NCBI GenBank assembly: GCA_964020085.1
Contig: OZ026596.1
Span: forward strand, 8,751,739-8,815,738
Reading direction: 5' to 3'
Length of the DNA: 64,000 nucleotides
Source of the DNA: Micromussa lordhowensis
Lineage: Eukaryota > Cnidaria > Anthozoa > Scleractinia > Lobophylliidae
Positions 54,603 through 64,000 of the stretch are shown here, one piece after another. Numbering within the stretch: the first letter of the stretch is position 1; each line of letters opens with the position of its first letter. The position numbers and the translations under genes were made by a program. A model generated the notes under the pieces. It made no database searches. It saw only the letters and a program-made list of their open reading frames with translations, and was not told the origin of the DNA.

Positions 54603-57600
54603 GGAATGCTGAGGACGGCGAAGAAATGTACAAAGAAAGAATTATAAAACGCACGTGCAAAGCTATTGTTCTGCTCATTAAACCTTTTGTTTTGCGGCGT
54701 TCCCGTTGCCGTTGCCGTTGGCGTTGCGCAGACGTGCTGCGCCCACAATCATTATTTTCTGCGGCAATAAACACTCAACAACACAGGGAAGGACACAGGG
54801 AAGACACAGTCGAAGACACAGGGAAGGGAGGGACAGAGGAGGAGGAGGCGAAGAAGCGACAGCTCTTGGCCCAAATGTCCACAGAAGGATAACAGGAATC
54901 AGAAAAAGACCAGGCCAAATCAATAGACTATTAGCGATGACTTTGGCAAGAAGAGCAAAGGAAGGCTCTGACGATACCTTGGACAAGAATTCCCGAGATG
55001 AATGAACCTCTTGCTCCTTTGAGACGTTTGATAGAAGAAAAGGCGAGGATGCTATAAATGAAGACAGCGTCTCTTTAGCCGGGTACGTACTTGAAGAAAA
55101 GCGGAATTATCTATTTTGAGACACCGTTACTTACTTTAATCCTCTTCGTGCTGGTGATAAATACATGAACGACGGGAAAATATAAGCTTACACTCTTCTT
55201 CGTAAATTTGATCTTCCAATTCAAGGTAAAATGATGTATCTTAGGTCTTCATAACTAACATAGAAAAAATTACATTCTCCGCGAAAAGAAAAATCAGAGA
55301 TAAATCACTACTAGCCTTGTGAATATAGCATCCTCCCATACCTTCCAGCCAGTTTTCACTGTATACTCAGGCTTAAGCCCTATTCCCAGAAGTAACACCT
55401 ACCCCCCCCATAAAATTTGTACCACTCTCCACCCCTCCCTGGGTGCTGAAAAAGCATAAAATGTTACATGTTAATAGGGTTTACTACGAAACAAGAGAAC
55501 GACACTAAACATCCTTGAATATAATATTTCTATTTTTAATAGTTTTTATATTACTTTTAAAACAACTTCTGATAAACTTATTACATGTCTGTTTTCCCTG
55601 ACATTATAATGACTGCAATAAATATAATAGCAAAATATTTGAACTTGTGGACAAAAACGCATAGCAACACTGTATGGAACAATGAAAAAATAGTGACATT
55701 TTTTAGAATAATACAATCTGTTGTGTATATGAATTCCGAGTCAACTTATAAATATACAGTGAGAAGCTTTTTATTACAACAATAGCTTTAGAGAAGTAGC
55801 ATTAACACAAAAAACTTAACTTGTATTCACAGTCACGCAAAAATTAATTTAAAATAAAATTTATGACATAAACAAGATCCTGTACACACTTCAACTGGTT
55901 GAAAGTAGTTTACCATATAATTCTAAATCTAGGGGGGGGGGGGGGGACTCCCATAGGAAAGATCGGGAAGGCTTGTCAGGAAATTTGAATTAAACCCTGT
56001 AATGGAGACCAAACTGGGCATAACTTGAGCTTTATTTGACTACTAAAAGATACCTCTTAAAACAGAATAGGCTCGATTACCAGCCGCTGATCAGGAAAGC
56101 AGCCTGTGCTAGTAAACTGGACTCGAGAACAGGAAAATCAAGCCCAATTAAACAGAAAAATGATCATTTCTTGTATCATGATTTTTTTAGTGCACCCTAA
56201 AAGATACTTTCTCAGCTATACATTGAGGCGTTTTGTCATGAACACCCCAAGTGAGACAATGAGCATCCCGACCTTTTCAGATTGCAGTCCCCCATCCAGG
56301 TTCTAAGTAATGATTTGTGTCTGAAAGAAATAACCTTCAACATCCCTTGAAACACTCGCTATTAGGCACCTATGGCTGGCAAGAGAATACTTTCTTATTC
56401 TCCAAAACATCACTTGTTTTATACAAATAGAACATTTTCTATTTCTTACCACAGTAACACTATTAATTTTTGGTCTTTATTTCGCAAATTAAATCTAGTA
56501 GGTCATTTAGTACTTTGGAAAATTTAAATATCAGCATCGTAAAAGTATTGTTGTATATTGTTTATAAGAACAGTACAACCAAGATAAGATCAAACGATAA
56601 CCTTATGTATGAGATTTTTCCAAGTAATTTATAAACTGTGAAGAAGAATCAACTCCTGCCTTCAAATTCAGTAAGAATGCACGCATTTTGACTTCAATCT
56701 ATTATTTGTTACAAAGTGACACTGCTGGTTTTTCATGACTATACTGAAGGGTAATCAAAATACTTGAACAAATATGTTCAACATATATCAATATGTTCCT
56801 AGAGTTGGATTTAATGTAAACTAAAATTTGATTTGCATCCATGTTAAGTTAATGATGACACATAGAATATTTTAATAATGATTCAAACAACCATGCAGTA
56901 TAAAAGGGATAGCACCTCACTTTCTATTGACATGTTTTTTTTTTCGTAAGTTTTTTTAAAATCATATCTTGTTCAACTGTATAATGAAATCTAATTAACA
57001 AGACATCTGATGATGAAATATGATGAAATCTAACTAACACTCCAACGAATTTGAGGAATAGTAATGCTCTAATTTATCACAACATCAAAGAGCATTATTT
57101 ACAGGATTAGGGACCCTTTGTCCTGAAAAATGTTCACACCTGGAAACCCATACGGGCATAGCAAAATCTCAAACCTTAAGATTACAGAGCTGTTTAATTC
57201 ACATACATGTATCCTTAATGATAACAGAGGTTCCCTTCATACAAGATGTTTCAGGTGTGTACACCTCTCTGTTTTTAGCTACGGAGTAACTTAACATGGC
57301 TTTGAGAGACTTTTGAGAAATGGGTCCCTAGTTTTCTTCCTGCTGGTCTTTTTTCATTAAAATTAACTCTACAATAGCTGTGAGGAGCTAAACTCAAAAA
57401 ACATGCAGCAGTTCCTTTATCATCTAGACTCCAGTTACTTTCCTTCCCATTTTCTTTAATCAACCTGTTATGTATGTAATACTTTTCCTGTAGTTAATCT
57501 AATTAAGTGTCAGTCAATAAAGATTACTACTTGTTATAATTTGGGATAATACCATCTTTTTATAATTCTTGTTATGTAATGACTTCTATGAATGATGTCT

Positions 57601-58034
57601 ATTCTATTGCCGAGAAAGATGCCCTTTCATACTGCTTGCTTGTAAAAAAATAAGTTAAAACATTGACGTTGCATGAAAATAAAATAATTTTACATTTAAT
57701 ACTATATGATGATTTCAACTTTGAGCAAATATAAATACGAAATAATGTGGAAAATTTCCTGCTCATTAACTTTTTTAAAAATTATTTTTATTAGAATAAT
57801 TATTATATAGATAAGGAGTAAACTTAGTTCACGTAGTTGAAAATATGACAAAATATATATATTACACCTTTATTTATGCCTTACTAAATTAACTAGATTT
57901 TTCAATGTATGATATTGACAGAGTTCTTCAGAAAAATATTTTGCTAAGCATGGCTCAAACCAAGGCTCTTCCTAGATCTCAGACATACTTTCACTCAGTC
58001 CAAGGGTCAAGATTCTACTGTAACTAGTAGGCCA

Positions 58035-58201
58035 TAATCATATTCTCCGTATTGGACTGGACCTAGCTTGCAACTGAAGCTAATGTGGGGAGTCATTTCA
58101 AATGCAAATGATATTAATCTCTTTTTAATAATATTTCCCTGCGTGGGCCTCCATTGCAAGCTAGTTTGAGACACTTAAGTCCAATACTGAGAACGCACAT
58201 G
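58035..58201. mobile_element. Element J copy 3
   Basis: ATTCTCCGTATTGGACTGGA and (inverse) TTCTCAGTATTGGACTTAAG ends, with inner CTAGCTTGCAACTGAAGC and TTGCAAGCTAG arms. Same family as 25711-25840. Confidence 0.75.
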
Positions 58202-58815
58202 TAGCGTATTCACTTGAGAGCTAAGTTTGTTTTTGTTAAATGTATTATTTTATAATTTCAGTCTTGGAAGTTAAAGGACTAAAGAAAGTTCAGCTCTAAT
58301 GCAATAATTTCTAAATATGCAAATAAAACTATCATAAGATCTATTTCACGGTTAGTGTAAATTTGCAGTTAATGTACATATAGGTCTGAGAATTTGGCAG
58401 TAAATTATTGCAAAATTACACCTTGATTATTGTGAAAATTTTACCTACTGCTATTAAATTAACGACTGTAAAATTTGGAAGTCTACATAGCCAATCAGCT
58501 TTCTAGTCAAAAATCCGGATTAAATAAGTTTACAGCGTAAATGGGTTTGTCTTGGTTATGCTTTATCAAAAAAAGCAGTACAATTCCATAATCTTCCAGA
58601 GGTCTTTTGTGCAGATCACAATAGACACTAAACATAACCAAATCTAAAAAGGTACAAGAAAATCCTCTGGTACTTACCTGCAGGGTATTAGTCTTGAGTC
58701 TTTACAACACATTTTTTGTTTAAAACTCATTTGTCATTAGTTTCGTAATTGAGCGAAGCATGCCTGTGCAAAATACAGTCTGTAGTTACATACATGTCAT
58801 GTGGCAAAAGTCATT

Positions 58816-61800
58816 TTATGATTGTGACAACCTTGAATCTTCATCCTTATCATTATGTCGATACCTGCCATTTTCATGAGAGCTATTATTTTGCGGGAAT
58901 GTGTTGTCATCATTGGACTTAACACTGTCATCAGGGGCATCATTCTGTGAGAACATTCTGTCATCTTCCTTGACACCATGCCGTGTCACCATATGTTTCT
59001 TTAAATTATGACCAATGATAAATTTACTGCCACAAAGTTGGCATTGAAATGGTCGCTCACCAGTGTGGCAGCGGACATGTGCCTTCAGCACATTGGAGCG
59101 TGCAAAAGTCTTCCCACAGTAGACACACTTGAAAGGTTTGACCTTTTGATGAATTGCCAAATGCTGGTTTAAGTTACCACTCAAGTTGAAGCCCCAGCCG
59201 CAAATTTTACAGATGTAGGGTCGATCTCCGGTGTGTGAGCGTTTATGACGAAGCACAGAGTTCGCAGAGTCAAACTGCTTTTGACATATGTCACAGCTAT
59301 ACTCCTTCAAATCCATGAAGTGCGAACCAGAGTGAAGACGATGAGAAGATTCCGTTTGGTCATCATGATCCAGAGATGCACCCATAACATTAACAACTCG
59401 CGGCATCTGAGAGGAGCCCAGATGAATTTGCTGTGAATGTGCATAGCCTTCTTGTGAGTTTGTTGGCACAACATTCTGTTGACCAAGTGGAAAGCCCTCC
59501 ACAGAAGAAATCACTTCTCTATCTTCTCTTTCAGAACTTACACCTGAACTTGATTGATACTCTTGGCCATTTTGTTCTGGTGAGAGTTCATTTGATAAGG
59601 GAGCAACTTCATTAGTTTCTGTTTTGACCTGAACTGTGTTCTGTAGGACTACTATTGGTGTTTGCATTCGAGAACACTGTGTTTCTTCATTGTCTACGAC
59701 TGAACCTTGTCTATTGTTTCTATGCGAGCCTTGAGCCACGACTGGATGGTTCTGAGGGGGACTGTTCTCTGAACCAACAAAGTTTGTATCCGAGTCATTC
59801 TCTCCACCACTAGTCTCCCTTGAGTCACTGTGGATGTCTGTCAGAGCAGGATGTCCCTCACTGATGGCAGGACTTGAACCGTTTGTTGAAGAACTTTCTA
59901 GGGTTGGGAAATTAGCATAACTTGTCGAATCCTCTACTGAAAATGCTGCAACAGCATCACTGCCATGGTTCTCTCTGTGTTGAGTGACCACTTCCATTTC
60001 CTCTCCTGTTTCTTCCATAGAAGGCCTCAGGTTACCGTTTTCTGTGCTGTTACATAAGCTTGGTGAGCCGTCAGTTTCTGAGTGTTTCGCAGAGGGACCT
60101 AATTCTCCTTGTTGAAAGTGCATTCCATGTATGGCTTTGCCGTTGAGAATGCGACTGGGGCTAGAGCCGGGAGACATCTTTCGAGGAATGACTGATTTTC
60201 GAACTGTTTTCTTGCGACGCGAAATTGAAAGAATGTTTGAGTGAGAAGGGAAATGGCTTTCAACCCTTTGAGCTAATAGTAGTGAACTGCTGCTGTTACC
60301 TCTGTGATTTGCCGAGGTTTTAGTGTTATCTTCCTGTGAGATGTTAACTGTGAGAGGTGTTCCATGATTGACAGGTTGTCCCACTTGCGCTACAGCTAAT
60401 GATGTCCCTTGAGAAGGATCAACTGGCATTTTTGAAAATGGTAACCTTGTCAAGTTTGAACAATTACCATCAGAAAATAGTCTGATGTTTGTTGCTTCCT
60501 TGGTGGCTGGTTGAGCAGAATCTTTTGAAGGTTCTAGTTAGGGAGTGAACATAACATGGGTTTAATTCAAAATGACGTCAATTTACAAACTTCAGGATGC
60601 TAAAGTATTGTAAAATGTAAGTTGTCAATGACTAATAAGGTGTCAATAACAAAAAGGTATGAAAATTATAACTAAAAAGACAGTTTAGCCTATTCCATGC
60701 GACAGTTGTCAACAACTAAGCGGTTGCCAAACATTTCTGAATCAGCATTAACACATGCACTACGTCATGCACAGCTAATGCCAGTAACCAAGCTCTAAAG
60801 TTATTGATATCTTTGTCCTCTAAAGCACTTAAGAAAACATTATTGTTGAGAAAAAGTCTGCAACTATAGTCTGCAACTTTAGTCCCTAATGAATACAAAA
60901 TACACAAGCTTTGTGTGGTCTCTCCCAGACAGCCAAGTTATTCTCAAACTAATTTCTAATCAAAATTTACAGCAGGCTAGATTTACTCTTTAGGAGGGTC
61001 TATGACCAAATAAAATGATAAAGTGTATTTACCATAAGTGATTATTTCATATTTTGCCTCTTCAAGCGGAGACTGGTCTAGTGTCAAAACACAAGGTAAG
61101 GGGTCATCTGTATCTGGCCTCAGTGCGATAACCGTTCCTTTATTCCTGGGATCAGCTTGATAAAGCAGTTTAATGACACTCAAAGTAGTTCCTCGCTCAA
61201 CTCTAAGGATTGGTTGACCATTCTTGAAAAGTAGAACCTGTGGGAAAATATAGTATTTATTATAACATAGCTAGCAAAGTTTTGCTATCAAAATCAGTAT
61301 AAGCGTGGATCACAAACCAGTGATTCAACTGGTACTCTTCTTTCGTGCTCTCAAAAATTCCTGCATGTCAGTGTGGTAAAGAAGCAACCATTTATTGAAC
61401 TAGTTGTCTTAGTAGAATGTGTGGTCTTGAATGTCAAGCTAACCATAGAATATGCCATTACAGTGGAACCTCGATATAACGAAGGGCCAGAGGACTGTTA
61501 AAATATGTTCACCGTAATGAGGTCTTGTTGTATAGAGGTTCTTTTCCATATATTTTACTATTACTGGGGCCAGGAATATCGTTTGTTATACTGAGGACCT
61601 CGTTATATAGAAGTTCATTAAATTGAGGTTCCACTGTACTTGTGAAAACCGATTGGATTTTGCTCACTCTGTGAAAACTAACTCAGACAAAACCTGTCTT
61701 ACTACAGAACCAGGACAATAGCTATCAATGACATCAGCATTTTTTCAGATTTGGAAGTTTTGAAAGAAATTTAACTTTTTGAAGGCACTTCTGAATATAA

Positions 61801-62788
61801 GCCCAATAAAATAATGCTGTAACATTAAGTGAAATATTTACTTTAAAAAGTGCTTAAAACTTTAAAATCATTCACTGTCACTCCCAGCTTTATGAATAAA
61901 TTAATGTGAAAGAATGAGTGTAAAGTGGTCTTGAGATGATGTACAGCATATAAATTATACTGAATTCAAAAAATTCCTGTTGTGGTCAATTTTCGGGTAT
62001 ATCTTGGTTAGCTGGGCGTTAAATTTCATATTTTTGTAGTTAACCTGAACAAAACAAAACAATGCAAAATAAAAATACATCATATCGTTAACAATTTACA
62101 AGAACTAAATCACAATTTTGGCAACTTCTTGTGGACGTTCTGCCTTACTACGCGTGAAAGAACAATGTTCAGTTAGGCTTGTAGTATAACAAGGAAATAA
62201 TAGTTACATACATGTAGCTTACATTACTTCATCGGTTAGTTTCTATTTAATAACCTAAGGTAAGATCTATTTAATTTAAAAGGTGAAAACAACTAGATTT
62301 TCAGTTTCGATTGTCTGCTCTCCTCTTATCTCGAAAGCCTAATTTGTCGAACTGAATGACTGAATACTGAATATTTATAAAAAGAATTAAAACAACCACA
62401 CCACGCGCGCTTTCAAAAGTAGTACATTCGAGAACGAACGATCCTCAAGTAATTCAACTCCTGTAAATTACGTAAACATAAGATCATCTAATGATAAAAA
62501 AATTGTCTTTGATGTAAAATAGTTTAACCTCAAAATAAGCCCTTAAGTCGAAGGAAAAGCACTTGCGAGCACGTTAAAATCAATGACAATTGATTCACAC
62601 ACATTTTTGTTTGTGAATGAAAACGTGACTTCTGTCATAACTCAAAGACGAAAATGTTATTTCGTTAAACTCAAAATCTCTTAACGTTAGAAAAGTTGGT
62701 GGAAAAACGTAAATTGTAATAAAACAAAGAAAATCGTGACGTTTACCTCATTTTGTCGAAGTTGAATACGTGAGAACTCGGACGCCAT
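58816..62788 (-). CDS. Four-finger C2H2 zinc-finger protein, complete, 654 aa
   Basis: Minus-strand exons 62788-62747, 61237-61033 and 60533-58816; phases 0 and 1 agree at the joins and all introns are GT-AG. Exon 1 gives MASEFSRIQLRQNE. Exon 2 encodes a compact domain-like piece (VLLFKNGQPILRVERGTTLS, VIKLLYQADPRNKG, LEEAKYEIITYG) that I do not recognise. Exon 3 holds a long low-complexity, Ser/Thr/Gln/Glu-rich region with a basic patch (RRKKTVRKSVIPRK). After that come four consecutive C2H2 fingers at about residues 500-610 (CDICQKQF, CKICGWGF, CVYCGKTF, CQLCGSKF; linkers TGDRPYI and TGERPFQ), then an acidic tail. C2H2 arrays of this kind bind DNA, so a nuclear transcription regulator is likely. 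The gene starts 335 bp from GLTP on the other strand. No orthologue can be named. Confidence 0.88.
61459..61639. mobile_element. MITE with CAGTGGAACCTCGATATAACG ends
   Basis: TACAGTGGAACCTCGATATA at the left and (inverse) TACAGTGGAACCTCAATTTA at the right bound about 180 bp in intron 1 of the zinc-finger gene. Ends of this form are, as I recall, widespread in animal Tc1/mariner/pogo-derived MITEs. Confidence 0.85.
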
Positions 62789-63123
62789 GATAAAATATAA
62801 ACTGAACAAAACATTTCCCAGAAATCTTTTCCCGGTCTTTATGAATGACACGACAAAACATTCTCAGTAGGGAGGAGTAAGAAAAATATATCTCACGGAA
62901 TTAGCCAAGAAACTGAAGATAAATGCGTTATTTTGTACGCAGTGTGCGGTTTGGCTCATATTCAAATATTTGTAAGGCAATCATGTATTTAAAAGCTGCA
63001 TCAAAGGAGCAAAAAACGAAAATAAATGGTTTTAAGTTTACCCAGCACCACCCTAGCCAGTAAGGAACAACTTCGCTGGCGCGCGCTTCGTGAATTGAAC
63101 TTTCTGTCAGGACGGAAAAAATT
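62789..63123. promoter_or_regulatory. Probable bidirectional promoter between the zinc-finger gene and GLTP
   Basis: 335 bp separate divergent start codons. No canonical TATA box stands out at a fitting distance on either side. The promoter role is inferred from geometry. Confidence 0.4.
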
Positions 63124-63232
63124 ATGTCGTTCTTTTCTGAGGCGGAACACAGGTTTTTGCCTATTCCAGAGGATGGTAGAATCGAAACGAAATCATTTTT
63201 GGATGCTGCAAGTGAAGTAGTTCCATTTTTCG
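63124..63232 (+). CDS. GLTP: Glycolipid transfer protein (GLTP), first exon, partial
   Basis: The ATG at 63124 opens MSFFSEAEHRFLPIPEDGRI and continues ETKSFLDAASEVVPFF up to a donor (G|GTGAGT), phase 1. This matches the start of animal GLTP in length and pattern: a short polar leader, L-P-x-D-x-x-I-E-T-x-x-F-L-x-A, then PPFF/VPFF before a D that begins the next exon. Known role: a cytosolic all-helical protein that binds and moves glycosphingolipids between membranes at ER contact sites. Only exon 1 is in the window; the remaining exons lie to the right of 64000. A competing longer frame at 63026-63220 in another phase is a shadow. Confidence 0.75.
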
Positions 63233-64000
63233 GTGAGTACGCTTTCTTGTAAGCTAAAAATCCATCAATTCATCATATTTGCAAACCTTATGTTAGGCCA
63301 CTGAGCAGTATATGCTTGCGTGTCAATTGTATGTCATTATTTTCAGTATTGATTTATTTCCGAGTACATCTTATCCTTTTGTTATAAGTTTTAATGTGTT
63401 CCTTATTCCTATAATTGATTTTGAGTATATTTTGATTCCAAATTAAAATCAGTGCGTCTGAGATGAGCTGGCAATGATCATGATTTTTGGAAGAGATATC
63501 TTCTACTCGCGCATATTTGTCCGAAAATTTTGCATTCGTAATTATTTAAGCTTATGAATAGGAAATTAATCTTGATCAATAAAATTTACAGATATTCCTT
63601 CCTAGCAGTATAATTTTTGTGTCTACATTTTCAAATTTTCTGGATTGGATATTGATTAGCTTGAGCTAAAGCGCACTCTCGAGAGTTTGTTTGCGTTTTT
63701 TGTTTTGCTTCATGTAAGAAATCATAAAATGTAAACATTTTGCAACTACTTACATGAAGTAAATTCAAAACAACCGTCATTATGGATGCGAAGCAGTCAA
63801 AGCTTTATGCTTCATGCTTTCTCCTATCACTTGATGAAACAACCTCACAGCTTTAAAAAGCAATGAAGCTGTTGGAAAAAGAATTTGAAAGGCCTCGAAG
63901 ATAAGGTATGTGGCTCGTAACAAAGACCATCAATTCGCATATTTCCATCAAGTGGGAGCTTATAATGTTTATAAACATTAGGGTGCTGAGACTGCACGGT
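63233..64000 (+). other. Start of GLTP intron 1
   Basis: AT-rich sequence after the exon 1 donor. I see no further GLTP exon and no clear repeat before the window ends. Confidence 0.5.

Larger units (their letters stand above)
52828..58815. other. Six-kilobase stretch without supportable genes
   Basis: Contents seen: half of a GTCACGCAA-type hairpin at 53360-53415; a repeat at 54140-54400 with GCCGCCATCTTG, a (GTC)n tract (54181-54217) and the palindrome GGCGGCCCTTCGGGCCGCC (about 54314); a hairpin at 54523-54602; GACACAGGGAAG minisatellite units at about 54780-54840; a G-run with CCCGGG-type element fragment at 55930-56290; and element J copy 3 at 58035-58201. The frames at 54155, 54361 and 54509 all lie in these repeats. 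The right part may include the 3' UTR of the zinc-finger gene. Confidence 0.5.

Noticed and set aside
54361..54986. Frames of 102-137 codons on both strands
   Set aside because: They fall in hairpin and minisatellite repeats (GACACAGGG and GCCGTT units) and overlap each other on opposite strands.
59245..59615. Plus-strand frames of 60-63 codons
   Set aside because: Antisense shadows of the zinc-finger gene.
63026..63220. 64-codon frame overlapping GLTP exon 1
   Set aside because: The GLTP frame starting at 63124 fits a known protein and has a matching donor; this is a shadow in another phase.

Overview
The window is nuclear DNA of an animal, most likely an anthozoan cnidarian and probably a stony coral. 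Coding sequence is split into many short exons with GT-AG introns. Base composition is AT-rich, there are no bacterial operon features, and introns and spacers are packed with short palindromic (foldback/MITE-like) repeats. The coral assignment rests on the style of the genes and repeats, not on a search.

Layout. (1) 1-2598: a minus-strand first exon of an unidentified gene (2598-2446) runs leftwards, followed by about 2.4 kb with no coding that I can support. (2) 2757-27935: a complete 27-exon plus-strand SART3 gene, 914 aa, with HAT repeats, a basic segment, two RRMs and a C-terminal LSm-binding-type tail. Every exon junction I derived keeps phase. Its introns hold most of the repeats described here. 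(3) 27936-32582: a nest of foldback elements without a supportable host gene. (4) 32583-36934: a tandem pair of BTB-BACK-PHR genes. The first is a frameshifted pseudogene; the second is an intact intronless 441-codon gene of the BTBD6/BTBD3 type. Microsatellites and a tRNA-derived SINE-like element lie between them. (5) 37603-45071: exons of a gene with a MANEC/seven-cysteine (KIAA0319-like) domain. (6) 48112-52827: exons of an unidentified protein with a basic N-terminus, one transmembrane segment, a Ser/Thr-rich stalk and a short Cys-Pro module. (7) 52828-58815: long non-coding stretch with repeats. (8) 62788-58816 (minus): a complete three-exon gene for a 654-aa protein with four C2H2 zinc fingers and an unfamiliar N-terminal domain. 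(9) 63124-63232: first exon of a glycolipid transfer protein (GLTP) gene that leaves the window at the right.

Two pairs of genes are divergent with short spacers and may share bidirectional promoters: the unknown minus gene with SART3 (158 bp), and the zinc-finger gene with GLTP (335 bp). I see no operon-like functional link among the genes; this looks like an ordinary metazoan gene neighbourhood with heavy repeat load. The observations most worth a second look are a 124-nt stretch at 48112-48235 that is open and splice-compatible in two reading frames, the unidentified membrane protein it belongs to, a TACAGT-ended element that abuts a splice acceptor of the MANEC gene, and nested foldback clusters.

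Limits: exon boundaries come from reading frames and splice consensus by eye. No alignment or transcript data was available, and repeat borders are approximate.
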